From Streptococcus sp. zg-86 (GTDB lineage Bacteria; Bacillota; Bacilli; Lactobacillales; Streptococcaceae): 64,000 bases of DNA. The stretch is taken from the NCBI RefSeq assembly GCF_017639855.1, contig NZ_CP072115.1, forward strand, positions 620,001-684,000. Reading direction: 5' to 3'. A model generated the notes under the pieces. The model saw only the letters and a list, made by a program, of their open reading frames with translations. It was not told the origin of the DNA and did not search any database. This document shows, piece after piece, positions 7,562 to 16,645 of this stretch. A program made the position numbers and the translations under genes. Numbering within the stretch: position 1 is the stretch's first letter; every line of letters begins with the position of its first letter.

Positions 7562-8251
7562 ATGGCTAAAAAAAGCAAACAAATGCGTGCTGCACTTGAA
7601 AAAATCGACAGCACAAAGGCTTACAGCGTAGAAGAAGCTGTAGCACTTGCAAAAGAAACTAACTTTGCAAAATTCGATGCAACTGTAGAAGTTGCTTACA
7701 ACTTGAACATTGATGTTCGTAAAGCAGATCAACAAATCCGTGGTGCGATGGTATTGCCAAACGGAACTGGTAAAACTTCACGCGTATTGGTGTTTGCACG
7801 TGGTGCAAAAGCTGAAGAAGCAAAAGCTGCTGGTGCAGACTTCGTTGGTGAAGATGACCTCGTTGCAAAAATCAACGGTGGTTGGTTAGATTTCGATGTT
7901 GTTATCGCAACACCTGATATGATGGCACTTGTTGGACGTCTTGGACGTGTTCTTGGACCACGTAACTTGATGCCAAACCCTAAAACTGGTACTGTAACAA
8001 TGGATGTTGCAAAAGCAGTTGAAGAATCTAAAGGTGGTAAAATTACATACCGTGCTGACAAGGCAGGTATCGTACAAGCAATCATCGGTAAAGTATCATT
8101 TGATGCTGAGAAATTGGTTGGAAACTTCAAAGCGTTCCACGATACAATTGTAAAAGCAAAACCAGCTACTGCTAAAGGTACTTACATGACTTCTGTTACA
8201 ATCACTACAACACAAGGTGTTGGTATCAAGGTTGATCCAAATTCATTGTAA
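7562..8251 (+). CDS. rplA: 50S ribosomal protein L1
   Basis: A 229-residue ribosomal protein of the mobile L1 stalk, which moves deacylated tRNA out of the E site, and in many bacteria a translational repressor of its own operon. The pattern GRVLGPRNLMPNPKTGTVT and the N-terminal KKSKQMRAALEKID are diagnostic. The start at 7562 follows AAGGAG; the frame opens 54 bp earlier but without a ribosome site. It is second in the rplK-rplA operon, which ends at the hairpin 8261-8288. Confidence 0.99.
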   Translation: MAKKSKQMRAALEKIDSTKAYSVEEAVALAKETNFAKFDATVEVAYNLNIDVRKADQQIRGAMVLPNGTGKTSRVLVFARGAKAEEAKAAGADFVGEDDLVAKINGGWLDFDVVIATPDMMALVGRLGRVLGPRNLMPNPKTGTVTMDVAKAVEESKGGKITYRADKAGIVQAIIGKVSFDAEKLVGNFKAFHDTIVKAKPATAKGTYMTSVTITTTQGVGIKVDPNSL

Positions 8252-8260
8252 AAATAGATA

Positions 8261-8288
8261 AAGTCCTATCGGTTGATAGGACTTTTTT
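8261..8288. terminator. rplKA terminator, between convergent genes
   Basis: AAGTCCTATC, loop GGTT, GATAGGACTT, then six T residues. The lipoprotein gene ending at 8300 converges from the other side and may use it too. Confidence 0.9.
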
Positions 8289-8299
8289 ACATGCCATTT

Positions 8300-9406
8300 C
8301 TATTTCATCCAAAGAGAAATAACCTGATCGGATTCTTCAAGGACGAGGGTGTCAAGCACTTCTTGTTTTTCTATGTCAAAATAGATGAGACGATTCTGAA
8401 CGGTAAAAAGTAATTTCCCACCTGTAGTATACTTGAAGTTTTTAAGGTGTGATGTACTAATCTCATGTGTATCATTGTTTAAAATGTGCGATACATCAAT
8501 AAATGTTGTTTCGCCTGTATCTAGGTTAAGAGTAGAGAAACACAATTTTAGAGTGCCGGACGCAGAGGAGTCATGGGTGATAAACAGACGATTGCCATCA
8601 TGATAGATAAAGTCAGGATTTTTTTCGTTTAAGTTGATAAATTCTGGCTGCATAGACTGTAAATCAAGGACTAGCAGTCGATTATCTGGTATCGTTGCTC
8701 CTTTGGTAAGGATAGAATGCAAGGAAGCATAGAGTACCCCTTGAATGATGGTAGCCTGTGCAAATCGGGGAACACCTCCATCCAATTCAGAGAGCGTTTG
8801 GTCAGAGATAAGGGAGAGGTTCGTTTCATCTAACTCGAGTAGATGGATTGTTGAGTCTTTGGCAAAAGCTACTAAATGGATGTGATGACTTGTATCATTA
8901 AACGTTTGTATCCCGTCAGCGAGGTCATCAAAGGTTTTACTCTGGATTTCTTTTCCTTCTTTGTCAAATTGGGTGAGAGTGTTGGCATACCATGTATAGA
9001 AAAAATCTAGACTACTTCCCATTCCAACAGTAGAAGCATACTTGGTTTTATGTAGTTGTGTCTGACTAGTTTCAAAATCAATGCTAAAAATAGCAGAAGG
9101 GGGAGAGGATAATTGCATTTCCTCTTTTCTACGCTGAAAGACAAGATAGCGTTTATCAAATGAGGTAGCAGGATAAAGCGTTGTATTCCATGGAAGTTCA
9201 GAGTGCTTGGTTTGTTTGGTGACTTGAAGTTTATCGTTATGAATCTGGATAGCAGAGATGGATTTGGTACCAATAAGGTAGGCATCTGCTTGTTCGGTCA
9301 AGGGAACTTCTGGCAGTTTATCGGGTATGAGCTTGGGGATAGCCTGACAACCCAGTAGTCCAATAAGAGTGAGAATAATAGCTGGGATAAGTAGTTTGTG
9401 TTTCAT
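8300..9406 (-). CDS. Hypothetical lipoprotein, possibly beta-propeller-like
   Basis: A 368-residue protein with a lipoprotein signal peptide ending in LLGC (Cys20). The rest is soluble, with repeated short beta-strand patterns (for example NRLLVLDLQSMQPEF, NRLFITHDSS, NRLIYFDIEKQEVL), as in secreted proteins built from WD/YVTN-like blades. No catalytic motif is visible and no function is proposed. AGGAGACAC just upstream supports the start. It is a single-gene unit converging on rplA. Confidence 0.75.
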   Translation of the reverse strand: MKHKLLIPAIILTLIGLLGCQAIPKLIPDKLPEVPLTEQADAYLIGTKSISAIQIHNDKLQVTKQTKHSELPWNTTLYPATSFDKRYLVFQRRKEEMQLSSPPSAIFSIDFETSQTQLHKTKYASTVGMGSSLDFFYTWYANTLTQFDKEGKEIQSKTFDDLADGIQTFNDTSHHIHLVAFAKDSTIHLLELDETNLSLISDQTLSELDGGVPRFAQATIIQGVLYASLHSILTKGATIPDNRLLVLDLQSMQPEFINLNEKNPDFIYHDGNRLFITHDSSASGTLKLCFSTLNLDTGETTFIDVSHILNNDTHEISTSHLKNFKYTTGGKLLFTVQNRLIYFDIEKQEVLDTLVLEESDQVISLWMK

Positions 9407-9571
9407 GATGTGTCTCCTATTTATATTTCTATCCCATTATTTTGTAAGGATAGTATAGCATATAAAAGATAAAAAGAAAACGGCTTCATTCTTGTTTGTA
9501 TCAAATAATTGACATTTTTCCTAAAATTTTATAAGGTAAAGGGAATAAACTTTGAAAGGAAACATGCAAAG

Positions 9572-10363
9572 ATGACGGATTATGTGAAACCACCAGTTTG
9601 GATTTGGGAAGACGAAAATGACCATAAGAGTGGGAATCGGCCAACAGCCGGAAGTCGATTTGATCAGGTTTTGCCAAGAGGAGAAAAGCCATTGCAAGTT
9701 TACTCGCTGGGCACTCCAAATGGGATAAAAGTAGCGATTATGCTAGAAGAATTGAAAGAAATAGGCGTAAAGAATGTAGACTATGATTTATTTCTTATCA
9801 ATATTGGAAAAGGAGATCAGTTTGGCTCAGACTTTGTAGCAATCAATCCGAACTCCAAAATTCCTGCTTTGGTAGACCAATCAGGCGATGAGGATATTAA
9901 GGTCTTCGAATCAGCTCATATCTTGCTGTATTTAGCTGAAAAATACAGAAAATTCATACCAAAAAATCTCCAAGATAAAACAGAAATGATGAATTGGTTA
10001 TTTTGGCAAACTGGAGCAGCACCCTTTGTTGGAGGTGGTTTTGGTCATTTCTTCCACTATGCACCCACTGCCCAAGAATACCCTATTAACCGCTATACCA
10101 TGGAAACCAAGCGTCAGCTGGATCTCTTGGATCAACTATTGGCAACCCGCTCCTATATCGCAGGAGAGGAGTATACTATTGCAGATATTGCGATTTGGTC
10201 TTGGTATGGTCGTTTGGTAGAAGGTAAGCTCTACCCAGGTTCAGCAGCATTTTTAGATGTGAAGGCCTATAAATATCTAACAGAGTGGACAGAAAAAATT
10301 GCAGCTCGTCCTGCTGTTCAGAGAGGTTTACTCGCTGAATATAAGCCTATTATGGAAGAATAG
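9572..10363 (+). CDS. yghU: Glutathione S-transferase family protein (YghU-like)
   Basis: A cytosolic protein of 263 residues in the Nu-class glutathione transferase group typified by YghU, which acts as a disulfide reductase with two glutathiones. The thioredoxin-like N-domain follows the extension PPVWIWEDENDHKSGNRPTA and contains LYSLGTPNGIKVAIMLEEL-type sequence and NPNSKIPALVD; the helical C-domain ends with EWTEKIAARPAVQRGL. ATG 9572 is chosen because MTDYVKPPVW matches the family start and GAAAGGAAAC lies upstream. It is monocistronic between the divergent lipoprotein gene and the secreted-protein pair. Confidence 0.88.
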   Translation: MTDYVKPPVWIWEDENDHKSGNRPTAGSRFDQVLPRGEKPLQVYSLGTPNGIKVAIMLEELKEIGVKNVDYDLFLINIGKGDQFGSDFVAINPNSKIPALVDQSGDEDIKVFESAHILLYLAEKYRKFIPKNLQDKTEMMNWLFWQTGAAPFVGGGFGHFFHYAPTAQEYPINRYTMETKRQLDLLDQLLATRSYIAGEEYTIADIAIWSWYGRLVEGKLYPGSAAFLDVKAYKYLTEWTEKIAARPAVQRGLLAEYKPIMEE

Positions 10364-10368
10364 TCTCC

Positions 10369-10398
10369 TTGACGAAAAGAAATGGGGTATGGTAGAAT
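10369..10398 (+). promoter_or_regulatory. Promoter upstream of the secreted-protein pair
   Basis: TTGACG at 10369-10374 and TAGAAT at 10393-10398 (spacer 18), with an extended TGG in front of the -10. It begins 6 bp after the yghU stop codon and implies a leader of about 165 nt before the gene at 10569. Confidence 0.65.
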
Positions 10399-10470
10399 AA
10401 AAAAGTAGTTTTTACCATAGTGTAAAGGCATATTATTATGAAAATTAAAGGATAATGAAAAAAATAGGAC

Positions 10471-10547
10471 GAAAAGAAATCATTTTCGATTTCTTTTCCG
10501 AATAGAAAGATAGGACTTGTTGGAGCAGGCTAATAAGTTCTGTTTTT
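10471..10547 (+). promoter_or_regulatory. Two hairpins in the leader; second is terminator-like
   Basis: The first hairpin has 11 perfect pairs (GAAAAGAAATC at 10471-10481 with GATTTCTTTTC at 10488-10498). The second pairs 10512-10521 with 10532-10541 over ten base pairs, including G-U, and is followed by five T residues at 10543-10547. The pair could be an attenuator for the gene at 10569 or the 3' end of a small RNA of about 140 nt starting near 10405. Confidence 0.45.
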
Positions 10548-10568
10548 ACTATTTAGGGGGTAGGAGAG

Positions 10569-12185
10569 ATGAAAAAATACATGGATGCTCGCTGTCTGTT
10601 TAATCGGATGACACGAGTGAGTAGCTTACTTTTATTGGTCAGCTTAGTAGGCCTTTTTAATCATAAGCCAGTTTCGGGTTTAGAAGTTTCAGAAACGTTA
10701 GATAGCGCAACAACTCTCTCAGAAACAGTAGCATCTAGTAGTGAAGAGTCGACAGAAACTCCCGCACAAGATTCAGATATCAGTAGTGCTAGCTCATCTT
10801 TATCTAGTACAAGTTCATCTTCCTCAGCGACTGTTGAATCGTCAACAAGTTCGAGTAGTTTGGTTCCAGCCTTTGTTCAAAATGAAATCCAGACGAAACC
10901 TGCTGCAAGTTCTATAGAATCTGGTGCTTTGTACCGCTTGTATCACCCAGAATTACGCGTTCACCTCTATACTCGTGATGCAAATGAATACAAGGTACTA
11001 GGCAGTCGGAATTGGAAACAAGAAGGAGTAGCTTGGCAAACCTCGACGGGAGAAGGAGAAAGTGTCTACCGTTTGTATCATTCGGATTTGCGTGTTCACC
11101 TTTACACCAAGGATAAGAACGAATACCAAGTTTTAGCAAGTCGAGGCTGGAAGCAAGAAGGTGAGGCCTATCGCTCTTTTGGAAGTTTACCAATTTATCG
11201 TCTGTATCATCCTGGTTTGCAACGTCACTTGTATACGCGAGATGGGAATGAATACAAGGTATTAGGTAGTCGTGGCTGGAAACAAGAAGGGATTGCTTTT
11301 TACGGTATTCGTTCAGATGAAACAAATGCTCTACAGTCCTCTAATCAGCCTGCTACCAATGTTTCAGCTAGCCCAAAACAGGTTCTTCCTAAACCAAAGC
11401 TAACAGTAAAAAGAATTGATCAGGTCAATGGTCTTTTTGAAGTGGCTATACAGGCTGGTTCTGTTCCAAGTGATGTTACTCAAGTCTTGATGCCTGTATG
11501 GACATCGGATAATGGTCAAGATGATTTGATGTGGTATCGAGCGGTGCGCCAAATAGATGGTAGCTATATGGCGATTGTCAATAGTTATAATCATAAGACG
11601 TCAACTGGAGAATACAATATTCATTTGTATTTTGTGAGCGATCATCAGTCTAAAGCTATTACTTCGCTAAAAACAACTCTTTCTATTTCAAGACAAACAA
11701 ATCCTCGGGCTGGAGTGATTGCAGCAGCTAGAAATTTACTGGGTGCGCGTCATGGAGAGTTAGAACATACACTCCTGGTTAATGACTATAATCGTGTCGA
11801 GCCACGACCGGTAAATTATACAGTGAAGTATTCGGATGATTGGTGTGATGTGTTTGTAACAACTATTTTCCAGCGTCTAGGATTGAGCAATTTGATTGGA
11901 AGAGAGTGTGGAGTGGAACGCCATGTGCAGATTTTTAAAGAGCTAGGCATTTGGAATGAGAATGGCTATACAATTCCAAGGGCTGGTGATTTGATTGTCT
12001 TTAACTGGGATGATGACACTCAGCCGAACGACGGCTTCTCAGACCATATTGGCATTGTGGAGAAAGTTGAAAGAAATTATATTCATACAATTGAAGGAAA
12101 TAGTGGCGATGAGCGTATTGTAAGACGCAGAGTTTATAAAGTTGGAGATGGAAATATCCGTGGTTTTGCTAGTCCTCGTTACTAA
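10569..12185 (+). CDS. Secreted protein: DUF5648 x3, Bsp-like repeat, CHAP-like domain
   Basis: A 538-residue exported protein. A signal peptide (about residues 1-38) is followed by a Ser/Thr linker and three near-identical repeats of about 44 residues at about 120, 165 and 208. Each has the pattern YRLYHPxLRVHLYT, NEYxVLxSRxWKQEG, as in DUF5648 modules. A GBS Bsp-like repeat (about 277-370, with NGQDDLMWYRA and YNIHLYFV) precedes a CHAP-like amidase domain. That domain has DDWCDVF with Cys426, then a GDLIVFNW block and DHIGIVE with His493. This suggests a wall-binding peptidoglycan hydrolase. There is no LPXTG anchor. GGGGGTAGGAG precedes the start. It is a tandem paralogue of the next gene. 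Confidence 0.85.
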   Translation: MKKYMDARCLFNRMTRVSSLLLLVSLVGLFNHKPVSGLEVSETLDSATTLSETVASSSEESTETPAQDSDISSASSSLSSTSSSSSATVESSTSSSSLVPAFVQNEIQTKPAASSIESGALYRLYHPELRVHLYTRDANEYKVLGSRNWKQEGVAWQTSTGEGESVYRLYHSDLRVHLYTKDKNEYQVLASRGWKQEGEAYRSFGSLPIYRLYHPGLQRHLYTRDGNEYKVLGSRGWKQEGIAFYGIRSDETNALQSSNQPATNVSASPKQVLPKPKLTVKRIDQVNGLFEVAIQAGSVPSDVTQVLMPVWTSDNGQDDLMWYRAVRQIDGSYMAIVNSYNHKTSTGEYNIHLYFVSDHQSKAITSLKTTLSISRQTNPRAGVIAAARNLLGARHGELEHTLLVNDYNRVEPRPVNYTVKYSDDWCDVFVTTIFQRLGLSNLIGRECGVERHVQIFKELGIWNENGYTIPRAGDLIVFNWDDDTQPNDGFSDHIGIVEKVERNYIHTIEGNSGDERIVRRRVYKVGDGNIRGFASPRY

Positions 12186-12200
12186 TTGATTTTTTACACT

Positions 12201-12266
12201 ACAAAAGAGTTGGCTATCTATCGCTACATAATTGGAGGCAGATTAGGTGTTGTTGACTCTTTTTGT
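12201..12266 (+). terminator. Candidate terminator after the CHAP-like gene
   Basis: ACAAAAGAGT at 12201-12210 pairs with ACTCTTTTTGT at 12256-12266 across a loop of about 45 nt, ending in a T run. The long loop lowers confidence. Confidence 0.5.
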
Positions 12267-12382
12267 GATATCTAAGAATAGTTTTCTAGAAGGCCTTGAA
12301 AAAAATATCAGAGTGTGTTAGTATAATAAATAAGGATTTTCCTTTTTATATTACTTGAATTATGAAGCGGTAGGAGTGAAAA

Positions 12383-14650
12383 ATGAAAAATAGTAGACGT
12401 TCGCAGCATCAATTACAACGAGTCATTCATCTTGGAGTTTCATTATGCGTGTTGGGCCTATTGAGTTTATCAGGTAGTTTATCCGTCCAAGGGTTAGAGG
12501 AGTCGCTTTCTTCTACTAGTCAAGCAGCTGATACGATTGTAGAGGATAGGTCTGCCACAAGTGAGTCTAGTTCGCAGGTTGATTCTAGTCGTTCAATGAT
12601 TTCCTCTACTCATGCTGATTTGACAAATGCTAGTTCAGAATCATCTTCTAGTAGTTCTTCCATCAATACATCAGCTAGTCAGTCTGAAACACTTTCAGGT
12701 TCTATTGATGGAAAGACGGTAGAAAATTCTCCTGCATCGAAACAATCAGCAGTAACTGAGCCAAAGAGTGACAAGATATCTGGCGAAGCATCCCCACTTT
12801 ATCGTTTATATCATACAGGCTTACGTGTCCATCTTTATACCCGAGATCAAAATGAATACAATGTTTTAGGTAGTAATGGTTGGAATCAAGAAGGGATAGC
12901 TTGGCAAACTGCTGTACAACAAGGTGAAATTGTTTACCGTTTGTATCATCCTGGTTTGCGTGTCCATCTCTACACCAAAGATGTGAATGAGTATCAGACT
13001 CTAGCAGTCCGAGGTTGGCGCCAAGAAGGTGAGGCCTACCGTTCTTATGGTTCTATCCCTGTATATCGTCTGTATCATCCAGGGCTACAACGTCATTTGT
13101 ATACATATGATGAAAATGAATATAAGGTCTTGGGAAGCCGTGGTTGGAAGCAGGAAGGAATTGCTTTTTATGGCATTGGAGCAGGTATTGGAAATACAAG
13201 TCCGGTTGTGAGCACTCCTCCTTCTATGCCGACAGTCTCAGGGAAATTAAGTGTACAAGTTGGGGCGAATGGGCAGTTTGATGTAAAAATAACAGATGTT
13301 CAGCCTAAGGAACAAATTTCTGCTGTAAAGGTAGCTATATGGTCTGAAGTAGGTGGACAAGATGATATTGCTTGGTACACTGCGAATCGGGCAGCAAATG
13401 GGGATTATCAATTGACTGTTCATGCTCAAAATCATGGTTATCAATATGGAGCTTACCAAGTACATCTATACTATGAATTACCGGCAAAGCAGATGGTTGG
13501 TATTCAACAAGCTCGTGTGATATTGCCAGAAGGTCCTGCAGCTGGAAAACTATCGATTAGTAGTGGAAATCAAGACGAATTGAGTTTTGATGCTATTGTG
13601 TCAGATATTGTAGCACCTAGTGGTCTGGAGGAAGTAGCGGTAGCTGTGTGGTCTGAAGCAGGTGGACAAGATGACTTAAAATGGTATACAGCTAGCAAGC
13701 AGTCAGATGGTCAGTATCGAGTTCATGTAAATGTAGCAGATCATCATTATTCATTTGGAACTTATCACATCCATGCCTACCTTACGTCTAAATCGAAAAA
13801 AGCAGTCAATATTGCTACAGCGACTACAGTAGTAGCGCAGCCTAGCCAGTCCGTTACGATTGCTTCTAGCTATTTAGGGACTGGAAATTATCGTCTGCAG
13901 TTTAACGGAGTATTTGCGGACAAACAGTTACGCTTTGCGGTTTGGTCTGAAGTAAATGGTCAGGATGATTTAAAATGGTACGAGGCATCACGAAAAGATG
14001 CAGCGACATTTGTCGGTCAGTTCAATGCCCAACAGCATTCTCACACAGGGAACTATCAGGTCCATCTCTATGCGGTTGTCAATGGTCAAATGAAAGGCTT
14101 GGCATCTACTACTATTCACGTTCCTAAGGCTGATTTCTCTGCTCCTTATTATTCCCAAAGAGATAGTCGCTGGGGAGGACGAGTGTATGGACTTTGGCGT
14201 TTTAATGATTCTGGTTGCGTGCCGACTGCAATGGCAATGATCATTTCAGGTTTAAAAGGTGAAGGGGTAAGTCCTGTGACGGTTGGAGAGCATCTGTATC
14301 ATCAAACCTTGGAATTTAACCGCGGTTATTTTGGAACAAGTAGTAGAGGTATCGCGTTAGCAGCTAAGAACTGGGGGTTAAAAACAAATGTGTTAAATTC
14401 GCAAATAGAACTGACACGTGCCCTTCAAGATGGTTACTATGTTGCGGCAGCAGTAGGGCCTGGACGTTTTGTGCTTAATAGTACCCATGAACTGGTTTTA
14501 AAAGGGTATAAAAATGGCAATACCTATGTTATGGATCCTTACAATCCTAACAATAATGGCTGGTATAGTATTGATTATTTATGGGCAATTCAAAGTAAAG
14601 ATTCAATTGACTTGACAGAAGGACGACCATTTTTGAAGATAACAGATTGA
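12383..14650 (+). CDS. Secreted protein: DUF5648 x3, Bsp-like x3, C39-like peptidase
   Basis: A 755-residue exported paralogue of the preceding protein. Signal peptide (about 1-36), Ser-rich linker, three DUF5648-like repeats (starting about 139, 184 and 227), and three GBS Bsp-like repeats (about 285-370, 388-468 and 488-570), each containing WSE, GGQDD or NGQDD, and WYxA. The C-terminal domain (about 585-755) is a C39-like papain-fold domain: SGCVPTAMAMI with Cys612, then THELVLKGY with His702 and the following MDPYN Asp. The N-terminal two thirds match the neighbour; only the catalytic end differs. The substrate is unknown. A TATAAT at 12322-12327 gives it its own promoter. No sortase motif is present. 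Confidence 0.85.
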   Translation: MKNSRRSQHQLQRVIHLGVSLCVLGLLSLSGSLSVQGLEESLSSTSQAADTIVEDRSATSESSSQVDSSRSMISSTHADLTNASSESSSSSSSINTSASQSETLSGSIDGKTVENSPASKQSAVTEPKSDKISGEASPLYRLYHTGLRVHLYTRDQNEYNVLGSNGWNQEGIAWQTAVQQGEIVYRLYHPGLRVHLYTKDVNEYQTLAVRGWRQEGEAYRSYGSIPVYRLYHPGLQRHLYTYDENEYKVLGSRGWKQEGIAFYGIGAGIGNTSPVVSTPPSMPTVSGKLSVQVGANGQFDVKITDVQPKEQISAVKVAIWSEVGGQDDIAWYTANRAANGDYQLTVHAQNHGYQYGAYQVHLYYELPAKQMVGIQQARVILPEGPAAGKLSISSGNQDELSFDAIVSDIVAPSGLEEVAVAVWSEAGGQDDLKWYTASKQSDGQYRVHVNVADHHYSFGTYHIHAYLTSKSKKAVNIATATTVVAQPSQSVTIASSYLGTGNYRLQFNGVFADKQLRFAVWSEVNGQDDLKWYEASRKDAATFVGQFNAQQHSHTGNYQVHLYAVVNGQMKGLASTTIHVPKADFSAPYYSQRDSRWGGRVYGLWRFNDSGCVPTAMAMIISGLKGEGVSPVTVGEHLYHQTLEFNRGYFGTSSRGIALAAKNWGLKTNVLNSQIELTRALQDGYYVAAAVGPGRFVLNSTHELVLKGYKNGNTYVMDPYNPNNNGWYSIDYLWAIQSKDSIDLTEGRPFLKITD

Positions 14651-14653
14651 TAA

Positions 14654-14706
14654 GGAGTGGGGACAGTTGATTTCGTTGAAATCATGACTGTATCCTACTC
14701 CCTTTT
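14654..14706 (+). terminator. Terminator after the C39-like gene
   Basis: A long imperfect stem (GGAGTGGGGACAGTTGATTTC against GAAATCATGACTGTATCC, continuing TACTCC) ends in CTTTTC, four bases after the stop codon. Confidence 0.8.
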
Positions 14707-14838
14707 CTATGCAGTCTTTCCTGTTTTATACGGAATGAACATCGAGGGTAGACTTTTTTCAGCTGTTATTGAGTGTGAGTTATTTGCTTTTATATTAAAA
14801 ATGACAAATAAGATGGATAAGAGAGAATAGGCTCTAGT

Positions 14839-14867
14839 TTTACAAGTTAGGCGTAAAAGGGTATAAT
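14839..14867 (+). promoter_or_regulatory. ytgP promoter
   Basis: TTTACA at 14839-14844 and TATAAT at 14862-14867 with a 17-bp spacer, 37 bp before the ytgP start. Confidence 0.7.
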
Positions 14868-14904
14868 AAAGAGCCAGATAAATTGGAAAGATGAAAGAAA
14901 ATGT

Positions 14905-16545
14905 ATGACGGAAAATAGAACAATAGAACAGACACAGCAGCAGGCGAGCATGGTCAAGGGACTGGCTTGGTTGACAGCTGGGAATTTTATTAGTCGTTTG
15001 CTTGGAATTGCCTACATTATCCCTTGGTACATGTGGATGGGGAGCCACCGGGCGGAAGCAAATGCCTTATTCAATATGGGGTATCAAGTATATGGGAATT
15101 TCTTGCTAATTTCAACGGTTGGCCTACCACCCGCAGTAGCCAAGCAGATTGCCAAATACAATATACAAGGCCGGCAGGATATTTCCTATTATTTAGTCAG
15201 AGAATTCTTTAAATTGATGTTAATTTTAGGAGCACTCTTTGCTGGGGTGATGTTTCTCAGTTCTCCACTTTTGGCTGAGCTTTCTGGAGCAAAAGAAGAG
15301 CTGATTCCGGTGATGTATAGCTTGGTGCCACCGCTCTTTATTTTTCCAGCTATGAGTATTATGCGTGGTTTTTTTCAAGGACATCAGAATATGAAACCTT
15401 ATGCCGTCAGCCAAATTGTAGAGCAAATTGTTCGTGTTATTTGGATTTTGGGAACCACCTTCTATATTATGAAATTGGGCTCAGGTAATTACCTTTCCGC
15501 AGTAACCCAGTCAACCTTTGCTGCCTTTATGGGTATGATTGCAAGCGTAGGAGTATTGATTTATACCTTGTATAAAGAAGGGTTTGTTGCAAAAATTATA
15601 GGAGCAAAACCTGCAACAGATTCAATCGATTTAAAACCATTGATTGTAGAGACGATTAAAGAAGCGATTCCTCTGATTATTTTGGGCTGCGCGATTCAGA
15701 TTTTCCAAATTGTTGACCAGCTTACTTTCATCAATACCCTACTGCAGATAACAAATTATTCGAAGAAGGAATTATTGGTACTTTCGGCATACTTGACTTC
15801 TAATCCCAGCAAAATTACCATGATGATTATCGGTATTACTAGTTCGATTGGGAGCGTAGCGATTCCGATGATTACAGAACGATTTGTGCAAAAAGATATC
15901 AAGGGTACAACGGATTTGATTATCGATAATCTTCAGCTATTCTTTCTCTTAATTATCCCTGCGATTGTAGGGACGGTTGTGTTGGCTAGACCGCTTTATA
16001 GTGTCTTTTATGGACCAGCAGAAGATCAAGCTATTTACCTTTTTATCATTAATTTGCTATTAATTTTTATTCAGGGATTGTATTCTTTACTTGGGATTAT
16101 TATTCAAGCCATTTTTCAAAATCGCAAAGCAGTAGTGTATTTCTTCATCGGTTTTGCAGTAAAATTAGTCCTCCAATTCCCATCTTTATACTTGTTTGGA
16201 GTTTACGGCCCCTTGATTTCGACTGCGATTGGTTTGACCGTATCAGTTATTTTGTTTGATCGTCGGATTTATCAGGTTATTCCTGTTTCACAATTTCGCT
16301 TATGGAAAGATGTTCGGACGGTGTTAGGAATTTCCCTTATCATGGGCCTCAGTGTTTGGTTAGTGGAAGCCGGTCTGAGTTGGTTCTTCCCTGCAAGAGG
16401 ATATGTATCAAGTGCTATCCATGTAACTATTTCAGGCTTTGTCGGCATTCTAATATTTGGCGTCTTGACCTTGAAGAGCCGTCAATTGGATAAATTGATT
16501 GGTCCTCGAGCAAGTCGTCTACGTAAAAAATTCCATATCTCATAG
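14905..16545 (+). CDS. ytgP: MurJ/SpoVB-like flippase (YtgP)
   Basis: A 546-residue integral membrane protein with about 14 helices, of the polysaccharide-transport (MOP) superfamily. The N-terminal KGLAWLTAGNFISRLLGIAY and the length fit the YtgP group, which in streptococci provides the lipid II flippase role of MurJ. Expected function is moving the peptidoglycan precursor across the membrane. It has its own promoter and terminator and precedes pyrH. The start has only a weak AAAGAAA ribosome site. Other flippases of the family move teichoic-acid or capsule units, so the lipid II assignment rests on family knowledge. Confidence 0.88.
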   Translation: MTENRTIEQTQQQASMVKGLAWLTAGNFISRLLGIAYIIPWYMWMGSHRAEANALFNMGYQVYGNFLLISTVGLPPAVAKQIAKYNIQGRQDISYYLVREFFKLMLILGALFAGVMFLSSPLLAELSGAKEELIPVMYSLVPPLFIFPAMSIMRGFFQGHQNMKPYAVSQIVEQIVRVIWILGTTFYIMKLGSGNYLSAVTQSTFAAFMGMIASVGVLIYTLYKEGFVAKIIGAKPATDSIDLKPLIVETIKEAIPLIILGCAIQIFQIVDQLTFINTLLQITNYSKKELLVLSAYLTSNPSKITMMIIGITSSIGSVAIPMITERFVQKDIKGTTDLIIDNLQLFFLLIIPAIVGTVVLARPLYSVFYGPAEDQAIYLFIINLLLIFIQGLYSLLGIIIQAIFQNRKAVVYFFIGFAVKLVLQFPSLYLFGVYGPLISTAIGLTVSVILFDRRIYQVIPVSQFRLWKDVRTVLGISLIMGLSVWLVEAGLSWFFPARGYVSSAIHVTISGFVGILIFGVLTLKSRQLDKLIGPRASRLRKKFHIS

Positions 16546-16569
16546 AAAAGTCTCATTCCCGAGATTTTT
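16546..16569 (+). terminator. ytgP terminator
   Basis: AAAAGTCTC, loop ATTCCC, GAGATTTTT followed by CTTTTTT, immediately after the stop codon. Confidence 0.75.
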
Positions 16570-16645
16570 CTTTTTTATCTGCTCGTCAGACTACATAAAA
16601 TGAAAATTTTATGATAAAATGATAAAGATAGAATAGAGGAGTAAG

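Noticed and set aside
7729..8130. 133-residue minus-strand open frame inside rplA
   Set aside because: Opposite-strand reading of a highly expressed ribosomal gene with biased codons.
14707..15048. 113-residue minus-strand open frame over the ytgP promoter
   Set aside because: Overlaps the ytgP promoter and coding start; no ribosome site and no recognisable sequence.
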